Assembly (NCBI GenBank): GCA_934045905.1
Contig: OW203763.1
Location: forward strand, 35,492,527 to 35,556,526
DNA length: 64,000 nt
Direction of reading: 5' to 3'
Source of the DNA: Leuctra nigra
Lineage: Eukaryota > Arthropoda > Insecta > Plecoptera > Leuctridae
The notes under the pieces were generated by a model. That model was given only the letters and a program-made list of their open reading frames with translations. It was not told the origin of the DNA and did not search any database. This document shows, piece by piece, positions 11,892-24,503 of this stretch. The position numbers and the translations under genes were made by a program. Each line of letters starts with the position of its first letter. The stretch's first letter is position 1.

Positions 11892-13204
11892 GTAAGTCGC
11901 ACACACTCACTTCGTGTTATCATTTACACTTTAGTGATGAAGTAGATAACAGTACCTACATCAAATTTTGGCCACAATGAAAATCGTTTCTTATATCTTT
12001 GTTTAATATCTTGAATTGGTAATATCTTGAATGAATATCAACAGACGTGCAAAATCAGTCGAGAACATCTGTAATATTTTATATTAATCGGTCACTGGAA
12101 ACGGGCTACTATACCTAAGGAGTAGTTTGCTCGGTTTTTGTTGCGACACCTGTAACTATTTAACTTCACACAAGAAAAGTAAAATGGGAATGAAGTGAAC
12201 ATTCAGAAAGGCGCATTAAGAGTATGATAGTTCTCCCCATAAACTCCAATGGCCTAATCAGAAGTTTTGCTGACCTGTAACTAACTTCCAAAGGTTGTCA
12301 CAATAATTTATGTTTTTAAAGTTAATTCAATGGCCAGGTCAGGTTGTTGCTGAGGAGAAGTATTGACAACTGATAGTTTGAGATAGTTGACTCACTGGAT
12401 TTTTTAAATGCAGTACCTACTATTGCCATTGGCTAGTATAAGATAGACATGAAATTGGTTCGGGAAGTGAGTTTTAGCAGAGTGAGCATAGCATGCATGT
12501 CACTGAACAATCCGCAATATGACTCATGTGGGCAGTGCTCTTTGTAACTACGTACTTTTTAAATTGAAAATAGGGGGTTGCAATTGCATTCAAGAACTTT
12601 GTTCTCGCTGTAATTTGTTTCGAAACTTTATGAAGTACATAATGGACTGATTTAAGAAATTAATTATATTTCAATCTTTAAATATTGTTTCAAAATTAAC
12701 TTGCTTTAATTTAGCAGATACATTACTTTTGCATTCTGCTACAGCTTAGGGCCATTGTCTCCCAAAATTTTAAGATGTATAAATTAGTTGTATTAGATAT
12801 TTTGCAGTAAACATTGTTTTCATATAGATGCTACTGCCTCAAACTTGTTTATTTAATTAGTAAGGATTCTAATACTTTATTTATAATAACATCATAATAT
12901 TATCATGAGAGCCATGATTAAGCTTGCATAGAATGCAATCCCACTGTTAAGTAAAAACTACTCCTATGATTACCTGATATTATTTTGGTACCTACCTATA
13001 TTATTTGTATATCTCACCGGAGGAATTATTTTTTGTGCTAACCAAACTGATCAATCATAAGTTATCAATATTATTATCCTATTATCAATAAATGAATGCT
13101 GGGTTCAATGAATTATCCCTTTTGCATTAAAACCATACTTGATGTCGTGGCCTCTTGGTATAGAAACCTCGAACAATTTTGCCTCTCGCCACGAAAAATC
13201 GTCA

Positions 13205-13265
13205 AGATAGGCTAGCCGCGGTAATCGAACTCGGAACAAGAGTCTTCTGCTTTACAGCCGGAGTC
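13205..13265 (-). repeat. tRNA-derived SINE fragment
   Basis: On the minus strand a box B-like GAGTTCGATTACC lies downstream of a tRNA-like arm (CAGAAGACTCTTGTTCC). No complete cloverleaf with acceptor stem and 3' end is seen, so it is read as a degraded SINE head and not a tRNA gene. Confidence 0.4.
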
Positions 13266-13686
13266 TATACTCTCTGCGGGAGATATTGTTCCATATCTTT
13301 ATTTCAGAAGAAAACTGTTCATTTACGGAAAAACAAAACAAATGTCAGTATTGTTGATCGAATTCATGTCATACTGTATCGGGCTTCCATAATAGCAGCT
13401 TACTGACAAACTGAATAAAATAATACTAGTTCGCAACCATTGAATGTTTAGCATGATATACTATTAATATTGCCTTATTGGTAAGGGTTAGGTTCTAGTA
13501 ACATTGTGTTAGGTCATCACCCTTATCATCAAATAAGGAAGGAATGCTTGTTTGTTTGCAGTGCTGACACAATTGAACTGTGCTGTGATAAGATACCTTT
13601 ATGATTTTTTTATTTTAAAGAATTGTGATGACGATTTTCAGAAGTGGATTGTGGGCGGATCTTTGCAATATTTGAAGTGACCTGTG

Positions 13687-13713
13687 GGGGAGGGGGGGGG
13701 GGGGGGGGGGGGG
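13687..13713 (+). repeat. Poly(G) run
   Basis: About 26 consecutive G with one A near the left end. Similar C or G runs occur at 42903, 49106, 49927, 53108 and 61715. Exact lengths in an assembly are unreliable. Confidence 0.85.
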
Positions 13714-15511
13714 GAGGTGGACTGGTTGAGTGATATGCAAATTAAATGAATAAATTCGTTTTGTCACTGAAAAATACCACAATATACCTTGATTCATATC
13801 AATTCAGTCCGATTTTTATTTAGCATAGACATAGTATTTAGCATATGTATAATGATATTAAAGTTTTAATTTGCTAATTATTGACACTTTAAATTTAAAA
13901 ACTACATAAGGTGTTTGAAAATGCTATATATATTTGATTAAATACTACCTATCTTATTTTATTCATTTTTTCAAATATTTGTATGTTTTTCTGCTACCTA
14001 CATTGCTTTCGTTGCTGCATTTCATTGCTCTACCTCAGTTTTTGCACTCTGCCAACTTCCGATTGTTTTGAAATAATTAATATCATCACTAGCAAGGCTA
14101 TTTTTTAGTAAAGATTAACTGATAATCTACTTAAAATATTATTCAAGATGGATTTTATTTGTTCTCAATCATAAACAATGGCTATGGGTAATCCATGGCT
14201 TATCATGGAATGTTGATTTGTTGCGGTCATATTTGTGTAATGGAACACTACTTGCATCATATTATTTTGCGTAGTATAGCAGAGTTATGTTGAATTGTTA
14301 AATTAGCCTAAGTATTTGTTTTAGTTATTCATTTTTATGATGCAGACAGGGTATGTCAAACAAAATCAAGTAAATCTGAAAACCACAAAGCAATCCGGGA
14401 CAATGTGTAAATGCAGTACATGTTTGGAGGAAAGGGAAGAAAGTGTCTTACTTGGTGTGAATATTCTGTAGTTGTTCAGTAGAACAGAATCTTTCCAATA
14501 TTTTCATGCAAAAGCATAACATATAAAATAAGAACGTACCAGAATGTGCAGTACAATGATTTTAGTAGATACTACCACATTACATGACCTTACCTTGTGG
14601 GACTAAACTAGGGGTAGGATTAAAGCTATTGCATTTTCAACAAAGTTGTTGGATAAAATTGTCTCTCTGGAAGCCTCTATTGTGTAGTTCTACAAGTGTT
14701 GTAGAATCACTAGTAGAATGAGGAAATTAAAATAGCCACTACTCATTTCAGTTTAATCGTGTTTGATATTGATATAGATAGACACGTGGTGTCTCTTGAA
14801 GAATCACTTACTCGAAACCAAATGGTTGAACATGGAAATCTCAACTCATCTTCTAGTTTGATCTTTGAGTTAAAGGTCATACAATCTTGGCTTGGTAGAT
14901 AGCATTTCCAAACCTTCCATCTTCAGATGCATAATGATTGGTATTTCAATGATTCTGTAAGAGTTGAACTTTTAAATCAAATCTAAAAGCGTGCGTGGTT
15001 TTTGTGACTCTCCCCGACTTCTTGCTTGATAGTGAGAGTGTCGCATGCAATTTACTACCTACCAATCATTTTTAAGCCTTTACAATTATTAGCATATGCA
15101 CATAAAATGTTGTGTGAAAGTTTCGTGTTATTAATTGATAGAAACACACGTTAATTTTTGTTTTATTTGGCGTGTGGTATAAAAACCGGGTCTCAATGCC
15201 TCTGCCAAAATAAAGGCACCTCGAAGGCGTGATTTTTGCGTGGACTGCTCGGCAGTGTTGAACAGAAACCTTCGCATTAGGATTGGGCGACATATTCTTT
15301 TCTAAAACAAAACTACTGTTTTGATCTTTTGTTTATGTCAAAACAATCCTCTGCATGGCACAGGCATGTCCTTCAAACATTGGTCGAACACCACTGCGTA
15401 CTTAGTTTTATCAAACAAACTGTTGGTGAGCGTTGTTGATAGTGAGCACTTACATTAAACAGGCTGATAATAAAATAATCGTCAAACTGTTTTGACAAAA
15501 TCATCGAAGTA

Positions 15512-15638
15512 CACTTGGCACAACTAAAAATGATCGCTCAATAAATCTGATTTACTGAAAAATGTTAGATCGCACCATCAGAAGTCAGTCGGCAATCATT
15601 CAAATATGATCACCGATCATTTTTTATTTGGCCAAGTG
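15512..15638 (+). mobile_element. Family B MITE, short copy
   Basis: The left end CACTTGGCACAACTAAAA and right end TTTGGCCAAGTG are inverted repeats. TA is present on the left (15510-15511) but mutated on the right. Length is 127 bp, with the middle deleted relative to the copy at 25211. Confidence 0.65.
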
Positions 15639-15671
15639 TCCCTAGCTTGGAAATAACAGAAATCTATTGCA

Positions 15672-15853
15672 AATAGGAGGTATCCCGGGTTCGATCCCTC
15701 GTGTTTTACCTGCAGTCGGGAGACACATACTGGGAAGGTTCCCTAAGGCCACGACCGCCTCCTTGCCATCACTCACACCTTCAACATCTTCCTATCATTG
15801 ATCGCCGTGTTGACCCTAGTTGCAGAACAGTGCGTCGTTAAAACAGCACTCTA
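15672..15853 (+). mobile_element. tRNA-derived SINE
   Basis: A box B motif (GGGTTCGATCCC) is followed by the body seen in other copies (GGGAAGGTTCC..., CCTTGCCATC) and the tail CTAGTTGCAGAACAGTGC then GTTAAA. The same tail and body occur at 55570-56158 and, diverged, at 58344-58590. The box A end is degraded. Confidence 0.65.
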
Positions 15854-16639
15854 AGCAGTCTTGTAATGTACTCGGTGCAATGCCTGTGAATTACCTGACT
15901 CCACGCGTTTCTGTGACACTGACACTTGAACTTGAGCTGGCAGGAAGTAGAAGTATCTCAACATTTTGTTAGCTGCGCATTCTTTGTGTAAATTACAACT
16001 CTGCGTCAACTGCATTAACTATACCGTGTATTATTGTACTGTTTTTACTTACAAAAAGTACCACTCTCGAATAGAATGTATTGTGTACGCGAAAATATAA
16101 GGATTTTTTTCTATGAAAACTTGAAAAGCCAAATGCAGCGGAGTGATTTGAATATACAGTCCCGATAAACTGCGATCCTGATTGCAGGTCACTGAACCCT
16201 AACCTTACACTTTTACCTCTTTAAAAACCTGAAAATCAAGGAACATATTTTTAAAAATTTTCTTGACATTATAATCTTGAAATTATATTCACTTTCAAAC
16301 AAGATTTGGTAATCAAAAGATTTCAATCGTCACGAGTCGTGAAGTTCTGATGACCAAATCATCATCTCCGTACCCTAATCCCAATTAACTGCGATCATAA
16401 TTTCACTGAACCTTGACCCTTAACTCAAAATTTTCCAGCCTCTGTAATAAAAATACGTAAAAATGAAGAAACGTAAATTAAAAGTACGGATCATCGACTT
16501 TTTCTGAAACAAGTTGTGTTTGGATCGTCCACGAATCAGAAATTCTGCTGACCGAATCACGCCAATCCACAATCAGTACACCCGTCATCTGGAGGTGTCA
16601 GTGACCACTCGCACACAGAAAACTGCGACATTGGCTCGC

Positions 16640-16877
16640 GTACCCCCGCCCAGGAAGCCGACAGACGACGGGCATTGTACTTTCTCCGCTGTCATCTATC
16701 TGCAACAGCCGCACACACCGGCGTTGTCCCGCGCCGTCGAGGTGTTTTCCAAACGGCTTTCACCTCTGCGAGTGGCGACCTAGTTCACATCCCCCTTGTG
16801 CGAACAGAACACACACTCGCCGTCGCCGTGGAGTTGAGTTGGAGAGCCAGTGTCGACGCGGACATCATGCCGCGCTG
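16640..16877 (+). promoter_or_regulatory. EPS8: Candidate internal promoter / 5' UTR
   Basis: A CpG-rich segment without a TATA box directly precedes the proposed alternative first exon. It stands out from the surrounding AT-rich intron. It ends in a minimal upstream ORF (ATG at 16867, CGC, stop TGA at 16876-16878) whose stop overlaps the main ATG. Promoter status is inferred from base composition and position only. Confidence 0.35.
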
Positions 16878-16989
16878 ATGGCGAAGACGCGGAGCAGGCG
16901 CTATGTCGAGAACATCGTGGAGGCCAAGTGCGGGGGTCACAAGTGCGTCGGTCAGAAGCCGCTGCCGAGATATGGGAATAGTGACAGGG
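16878..16989 (+). CDS. EPS8: EPS8 alternative first exon (exon 1B)
   Basis: The ATG at 16878 opens 37 codons (MAKTRSRRYVENIVEA..., a basic, two-cysteine segment ending PLPRYGNSDR) and runs into a GTAAGAG donor at 16990 with one base left over. Phase 1 is exactly what EPS8 exon 4 needs, and exon 4 is the next plus-strand exon. The product would lack the PTB domain and first proline-rich stretch but keep the helical middle, SH3 and SAM-like regions. I do not recognise the 37 residues. The alternative is a first exon of an unrelated nested gene, or a chance open frame in a GC-rich patch. No acceptor consensus is obvious upstream, which favours a first exon. Confidence 0.5.
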
Positions 16990-18924
16990 GTAAGAGAATT
17001 CAAGGCCAGGCGAGATGAATACCAAGTGTCGCTATGTGTGCTTCGGAAAATGACACCTCAAGGATTTTAATATTATATTGTCGTATCAAGATTTCTCTAG
17101 ATAATTCAGTCACATTCCTCATAGGTTGGATTGGCCGTATTTGGAGCACACTCGACGTATAAGATGTTTTGTGTGACGTTCATTATAAACCGGTCCTTAT
17201 GATCTAAATAATCACTCAGAAATATGTATTTGGCGGATCTGTAGGATTCTAAACTAACCACGTAGCAAACTAGACTTTGTTCTTGTATTTGATTAGAGAG
17301 TATTTTACACGGCTATTTTTATTATAATATAGAAATGCTATCGTGTGAAAACAAAGTGTGAACGGTGGTTATAATGAAGTGGTTAATCTTCCTCTGCAAC
17401 TAGGTGAATGACCTGTCGAGTGACTGTGTAATGAGAGGCCTATTGGAACTATCCCAGCAGTCGTGACCGATGACAGCCGGGTGACCTTGAGTGAACCGGG
17501 TCTCGCGAATGACGGGCCAGTGTGCTATGCAGTGAACCTGCTGAATCAGTTATTATGAAACTGTGTGTGCGTTTTATTACCGTCAAGGTTACATAAATTC
17601 GCGACTGTGCGATATTGATAGTGATAATTGATAAATCAATAATAGTGTTATTTTATTATGAATGTGGCCTTGATTCGATCGTCTTCTATCCCCGATTGTG
17701 CAGATATGTTCTCCTGATATGTTTATTTGCTCTGCAAAGTAATTCACTTTTACTAATCGAGACATTTTTTGTGGTATATTTCCTGATGTGTCGGTATTTT
17801 TATTAATCTCCCACGGCTGTTTCAACGACTACTTTCTTAACTCTCACAAGATTATTATGTTCACTTGCACTCCTGCATTCATGTAAATGAGAACTGGGTG
17901 ATGTTTTCAAACACTTGCATATTTGAATTTTGGTACCTTGTTTATACGCAGTTTCACTTCCTGTACAAATCTTTTAATGACACATTTTGTTCGTTTCATG
18001 AATTACTCTTCGTATTTTGTTCTCTTTACCATTCATTGTAAATTGAGACAGACTTCTTAGTTTTTGTATACCACCGGTCTAAACTAATATTTTGTAATTC
18101 TTTCAATAATTCATCATCGATTGCAGAAGCGAATTACGTTAAAAAGAGAATTTGGCAATGTTGTAGATGGACTGTTTTTATTAATTACATTTGACAAGTA
18201 GACAGTATCGGAGCTCATGGAGTAGGTCACTCACTTACAGATAACTCAATTCCAGATTTAATCGGCCACAATGAATTCATGAATAGCCAAGTATGTAGTA
18301 CGATCAGTAAACAAAACTTTCGGCATAATAAGGATATTCGACCACGTTTCTACAACATTTGGCCAATTCCCGAGGCTTTTGTTTGATCTCTTATGGGGAT
18401 CAAACATTTATTTGTATTTTATTATAACTTCGAATGCATGGATAAGAAAAAGCGCAAAGATTAGTCCTGAATCCTCACTGGATGTGATAAGATGAGATGA
18501 TAACTCTTGATGCGTTGGTATAAACCGAAATATACATGGTAGATCTAGGAATGATTAATTCTGTATAAGAGGGTTAGACAATCCACAGTCTAGTTCAATG
18601 ATATTTGTAAATGGTGACATGAGTATTTTTGTAAGAGTACCTACTTCGATATAACGGTATTAACTGTTTTTTTTCATTACACACAGTTTTTTCAAAAAGT
18701 TTATTTCAATAAATTATAATAAAATATTATGCTATAAATTATATTGTCTTTATGTAAGAGTACTTCGATATAAGAGTATTATAAGTTATAACTGTTTTTT
18801 TTTCAATACACATCGTGTGTATTTTTTGTAGCCAATAATATATATATTTTTAATTAAATTACCATTTTCCAACATTTCAGCTAGGTATAAGTATAAAGGA
18901 CAATGTCCTGCATACTTGCAAACT

Positions 18925-19215
18925 CCCGTCTAATAATAAGTTTTCAGTGTGTTGTCTTCGGAGAATGAACAAAAAATTGGCACATGAGGTATGGGACAAT
19001 CATTTCGAATTGGGTTTCTTACATTTAAAATAGCACACTTTGTTATTGGTTTATATTTTGTATAGTGGCTATCCATCTGTATACCAGATTGGTTGTCAAG
19101 GAAAAAATCGTCTATATTCACTCTATCCATAAAAAATGCATCTTCATTGTAGCCTAAAAATTGCACGAATTTACTTTGCTGCCATAAGATAACATGGGAA
19201 GACAGACAACTCATA
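18925..19215. repeat. Dispersed repeat copy 1
   Basis: A segment with GAATGAACAAAAAATTGG and TTTAAAATAGCACAC matches, with divergence, a segment at about 62100-62300 (GAATGAACAAAACTG..., TTTTAAAATAGCACACG). Order and spacing of the shared blocks are kept over about 190 bp. The type of element is unknown; a minus-strand open frame across it has no recognisable domain. Confidence 0.55.
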
Positions 19216-19427
19216 TTATCTCAGAAACGCCGCAAGAGAATTGTTCAACTGTTCGAGGGATTGTGTATGTCATGATTATCATCAATACACACCAAATTAT
19301 GAAGATCTCTGATACCAAGACCCGATCGTTGTTGTTGTCACATTAATTTGTCAAATGTCCTGGATTATGACAAATTAAAAGCTGTAAAATGTAATAGTGC
19401 AGGTTCAAGTGTAGAAAAAAGGCTTTC

Positions 19428-20110
19428 CGCTCGATTAGAGTGCCGAAATTGATTTTTTCATAATTATCGATTGTTTACATCATTCTTAAAATTACCTGAC
19501 GTGCCTTCAATTTTTTTGGTGGCCATCTTGGAAAATATGGCGGAAAACGTAAATTTTAAAAATTATTTAAATTGTTGGTAGAGGAAAGGTTGAAAATTAT
19601 GAAAAATTTCCCTAAAACAAACTCAAATATGGGGACTTGAAAAAAAAATACGCCGTGCACGAATTTTATTTTTTCATTGTTGGAATTGACCAATCAGGTT
19701 TCTGTGTTTTTTTGCTCTCAATGTATTATGAAACGCGTGGACTTAGACTAAAATATGTGGAATTAAAATCTGTAGACAATTTCATTTTGAACAATATGCG
19801 TTTTAAAAAAAATCATGTTTTATTTTTTTTTTAAATTTAAAAATTAAAATTTTGTAAAAAATTTTGTTTACGGCGAATTTTTTTTTCAAGTCACTATATT
19901 TGAGTTAGTTTTAGTGAATTATTTAATAATTTTTCATATTTTCCTCTACCAACAATTAAATAATTTTTAAAATTTACGTTTTTCGCTCGTTTTCCGCCAT
20001 ATTTTCCAAGATGGCTACCAAAAAAATTGAAGGCACGTCAGGTAATATTAAGAACGATGTAAACAACCGATAATTATGAAAAAATCAATTTCGGCACTCC
20101 AATCGAGCGG
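19428..20110. mobile_element. Foldback element with about 235-bp arms
   Basis: The left arm (about 19428-19656) and right arm (about 19869-20110) are near-complementary: CCGCTCGATTAGAGTGCCG pairs with CGGCACTCCAATCGAGCGG, and the match continues through AATATGGCGGAAAACG to the loop. The loop is about 210 bp and AT-rich. No transposase is seen. It could form a long hairpin RNA in the EPS8 pre-mRNA. Confidence 0.85.
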
Positions 20111-21035
20111 AATTACATTTGCTCCCCTACTATAATGAATACCCGAAGAAATTAAGCCTTATAAATTGAGGATTATAGCCCTGTTCTCTAGTTGTAAAGA
20201 GACCGAGAGTATCACTGAACAAAAAATTATCTCAATTACCTAGGTACTTATGCAGGATTTTTCATCGAGTTTTTAGTGACATCATGTTCATTTAGTAATT
20301 TACTGCATCCTAGTTGAACAAACAAATTTGGGTTGGCTTTTACCACTTCCCCTGCTACGCCCCCAAATAGTTTTGAACCAGGTATTCACACTGAATTGAT
20401 TGAGTTGGGTGATTGATTCTTGTGTGATGCATACTTTGAGAGTCGATTTCCAATGGTTTGTTACGAATACCATTGACAAAACAATTCTTGCTAATACCTC
20501 AGAACAACAAATATCCGTTTGATAGAGCTATAGGCCAGAATAAACTCATCTTGTTCTATGTTAACTACACATCCTGCCAATAACATTGTCAACAAAGTCT
20601 GAATCCATTTCTGAATGCAAATTACTTGAATGACAAATTATCTCAAGTTGTATCTCACCTCTCGGTATTTATGTGTGAAATAAGCACGGTTCTGAGCCAA
20701 ATTCATGTAAAAAACTGTTGTTATGACTTGTGAATCAGTAAGGATGCTAATCTGTGGATCCTGTAAGAAAAAATATGATGATATGAACTTACATATTCTT
20801 TGTAATATATGTATTATGTAATATGTAACGTTTAATAAAAAGAGAAAAAGTGAGGTAAAGATGCATCAGAATGAACTTTTACTATAGGTAGTACATATAG
20901 AGCTGTGTTTCATGTGCTACAAAATATTAGATAACGTTTACAGTTCACTCCAATATTTCACAATTATAAAGTTAAAGAATTGCTCATGGTGCGGTTTGTT
21001 TGCAAGTTGTAAAATTACTAAAAAAAAATAATGAA

Positions 21036-21248
21036 CACTTGGCCAAAGTAAAAATGGTACTTGAACAACACGGATTGGCTGCTGGTCAGGTTCCTTGACA
21101 ACCAAACCTTGTCATTATCAATAAAATCAGAGCTCACCTACTAGAGTTAGATGACCCATTGGCATAGACTTGATGAGAAGTCTACGAAGTTGGCTGATGG
21201 CCAACCGTCATTTTCGAATACTGTTAACATTTTTACTTCGGCCAAATG
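21036..21248 (+). mobile_element. Family A/B hybrid MITE
   Basis: The outer ends are CACTTGGCC... and ...GGCCAAATG with TA on the right, while the core (GGATTGGCTGCTGGTCAGG, AATCAGAGCTCACCTACTAG) is that of family A. This shows the two families are related. Length is 213 bp. Confidence 0.65.
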
Positions 21249-21486
21249 TACCTTTCAATAATTATGTATAATATTTAGGGCTATAATCTTTACATTCTAA
21301 AAATGTTACCAGCCTGATGAGCATCCATTTCTTCATTATTGTTAAATTTCAAGAGAATAACTTCAGCGATTTTGTTTCCCATCATTATTCTGTAAGGTTG
21401 GTTGAACCGATTCCGAGCCCCACGTAACGTGTCGCCCAACCCTCCCGAGTGACTGTCTCACGTCTAAGCGTAATGTACTGTTCCAG

Positions 21487-21640
21487 CAGGCCACCACGAT
21501 GACGAGACGAGCTCGACGTCGAGCGACAAGTACGAGCGCGACGTGACGATACTGAACCACTGCTTCGACGACATCGAGAAGTTCATCGCGAGGCTGCAGC
21601 ACGCGGCCGCGGCGTCGCGCGAGCTGGAGCGCAGGCACAG
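21487..21640 (+). CDS. EPS8: EPS8 exon 4, start of helical middle
   Basis: This exon supplies residues 201-251, from phase 1 to phase 2, with donor GTATGT at 21641. It encodes a KYERDVTILNHCFDDIEKFI segment followed by a charged helix, matching RDVQILNHILDDIEFFITKLQ of vertebrate EPS8. The acceptor is a tandem CAG-CAG: splicing after 21486 or after 21489 both keep frame and differ by one residue (Pro-Gly versus Arg after exon 3). Both upstream exon 3 and alternative exon 1B fit its phase. Confidence 0.93.
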
Positions 21641-22116
21641 GTATGTGGTTACGCCGACACGGTTATGCTGACGTACCAGCCTGGGTGCAGTAATGCTCCC
21701 AAGCTGCATTTTTGAAATTATGAAGTTATTAGTATCGTTGGAATCAACGAATCATTTTCTGTTTATTGTGCTTGCTAAGAATGTCCTTAGTACCTAATTT
21801 AAAACTTTGAGGAAATTTGTTTCTGCGATTTACTCCAACAGGTTTCATGTCGGTTGGGTGCTTTTTCGTACAGCAGTACAGTTGAGCCTCAGTTACACAA
21901 ATTTAAAGGGAGACAAAGAAAAAATTGATTCAATTAAATTTTTAAAATGGGGATCAAAGCAGTTAAGACTAGCCAAAATAGTCATACAAGTGATGAAATT
22001 GTATACCTAACTGAGAAACGTGTAACCGAGGCTCTACTGTTTATCTAAAGAGGTATTGTTGTTCTATAGAGAGATGCTTGCAGTAGAGTAACGGAAATAA
22101 ATACGATAGGTAGGTA

Positions 22117-22329
22117 CCTCAGGAGCAGGAGGCCCGAATTCCATTTTCTCAATTTTGCGTTGCACACTTTTCAAATCATGTAATCAAGCATAACCAATTG
22201 TAAGTTGACTGTGATCGACAAATATTGTCCTGCGATTGGTGTCATCACTAATATGCAAGTCTGATGTTACTGATGTTTGCACTCACTTCAAGACTATTGA
22301 AATGGACTTGGGGCTTTCTGCTTTTGTGG
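22117..22329 (+). mobile_element. Family C MITE
   Basis: Starts CCTCAGGAGCAGGAGG and ends with the inverted CTTTCTGCTTTTGTGG, flanked by TA on both sides (22115-22116 and 22330-22331). The inner TTTTGCGTTGCACACTTTT matches other family C copies. It is 213 bp with no coding capacity. Confidence 0.65.
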
Positions 22330-23360
22330 TACAGATGGATGCTTTGACCTTTTGGTGAATTGCAACAGTCAATCATAAACCTATTAGGAGTTCTGACTGT
22401 TTTCGTGGACAGTGGCTAGCATTGAGCTATAATCCGAGTAAGACTTTTTGGAGGTCCGAATGCTGTGCAGTAGCATTAACGCTCATACGGCTATTGCATT
22501 CTTCCTAAGTTCATGGGAGATTTCAGAGCTTCTGCTGGTCACTTTTTTCCACTATTGACCCACTTTTATCATAAAAAAGTAAAAAATTCACTGTTCAGCC
22601 ACTTCTGATGTTTTTGCATCTTTTTATTATACTATTTGCTTTACACACCTTTTTCAATCATTTTAAATTATGTTGGAGCTTTTACAATCTTTCTTGAAGG
22701 CAAACTGAGTAGAACTCCTGTGGTACTAATGTCAATCATTTTATAGTTTTATTGCAATAATTGATTTGACAATACCATGATTTCCAATAAAAATTCAAAA
22801 TAGGTAATCACAAAGTGTTTGGTAACTATTATACCTACCACTTCTTTTCAAGTTATTGTCACCATATGACAACTTTTTTATCCATCGTGGGCCATTTGCT
22901 ACTTTTTCGAATGCAAGTACATAGAGGTATCCGTGACTTTTTAATAACATCCTCTGACGCACAACTTCAAAGCTATGTTCTAGTACCGGCAACTACGCAT
23001 GTTAATTACACCATAGAAAAGAGAAAACCATAGAAATGGTCAGAATACGAATTGTTTTGATGCCAAAAATGTTCTTTTACATTGGTATATTTATTGAGAT
23101 ATTGGCCATAGCTATTCGACACTAAAAGTACCTAAAGAATGCGCTAATATCAGTAAGATGGCCACTCACCCGAGTATGCAGTCCCAGTACATGTCAATCG
23201 TAACGAGATCAGTAAAAGTTATAATTAGGTACATCGCGAAATAACAGAAATTGATGCTTACCTCAGTGTCAACAATCAAATATAATCGGCATATTTCATT
23301 ACAGCACACATTCATTCAAATTCTTGTGAAAACGGGATGTCTATTCACTAAAAGCAGTAT

Positions 23361-23456
23361 TTGACAGATTGCAATTGTTTTGAACGAGGCGTCAAGAAAA
23401 CGTTTTCAGAGGACGTCGTTCAGAAGGCCGTGATAAAAACAATTGCAATCTGTCAA
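23361..23456. repeat. 96-bp hairpin (small MITE)
   Basis: TTGACAGATTGCAATTGTTTT at the left is mirrored by AAAACAATTGCAATCTGTCAA at the right, with inner inverted GAACGAGGCGTC/GACGTCGTTC. It would fold into a stable stem. No target duplication is obvious. Confidence 0.75.
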
Positions 23457-24503
23457 TTCGAGAAAATAAGGAACACGACTGACCTCTGGTGGATTCTTTG
23501 GTACTATCCATAATGGAGGATATAAAGGGTTTATTTATGTAAATAAATGATATAAAATTTGCTTTAGTTGTTTGTTATGGCTGAAAAAGTAAACTTGTAA
23601 CTAAATCTACATTTCAATTGTTTCTCCTTTTTCACTGCCCTATGGAAAAAAGAACATCAAAATAAAAAAGTGCATCTAAAAAGTTTCCTGCCAGAAGTGG
23701 CTCCATCACATATCGCTTATTTGTTCAAATTGCTTTTGGTGGATAGACATCAGTTCACTCTCGGTGGAGAGATGTAAATTTTTCACGCGTGTTGGCGTTT
23801 TGCAACTTTTAGTGTCGAATTGCTTTGAAAACTATGCAGATCACTTTCTATCTTCAATAAGTAGGGAATTTGTGTCCAGAGTAATTGATAATAACTGTAA
23901 ACAAGACAATTCTTTGAACTACAAGATAATAACTGTATTGTCACTGCCTTGAGCATTATTGCACCAACTACATGCTTCATGAATGATGTCACTACAGTTC
24001 CTGTTATTATTAGTAATAATTTCAATTTGATAATACTAACTATCATTATTCAATGGTTTGTAATTCAGTTGTGTAATATTATATTTAGTCATTCTGTTTA
24101 CTGAGAAGTAAACTAGATAAATTAGATTGTAATAAACTGGCATGGAGCTGTAAATGATATGAACATGATCAATTGGGTAGAGGTAGGTAATTGTATTTGA
24201 ACAAATCTGCTGTGTAAATAACACGGACAGCACAAGTTTTCACAGTAGTATTAATTATGAAAGCAAAACTTTCACATTGGTTTCCTTCTTTTATCAAATG
24301 AAAACAATAATTTAAAAAGTACTTATGTCATGCTAGATTTTTTATTCTTTGGTTTGATCTCTTTTGAACAGAAAGGGAACAGAAAATGTCCAAGAGCTTG
24401 CTTTAATTTTCTCTTTGATCAAAACAGGCAAATGATGTAAACCAAGTCAATTATTTGCTACAATATCATACTTTTTATCTTTATTTATCACAGAACAAAG
24501 GTA

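Larger units (their letters stand above)
11892..21486 (+). other. Intron 3, with internal promoter region
   Basis: At 9.6 kb this is the longest confirmed intron. It contains a likely alternative first exon at 16878-16989, a tRNA-like SINE piece, a SINE, a family B MITE, a 680-bp foldback element, a family A MITE and a long G run at 13687-13713. The region 12000-13100 is plain AT-rich sequence in which I see nothing. Confidence 0.7.

Noticed and set aside
11246..11923. 225-codon minus-strand open frame
   Set aside because: It is the GC-rich shadow of EPS8 exon 3 and extends through a MITE.
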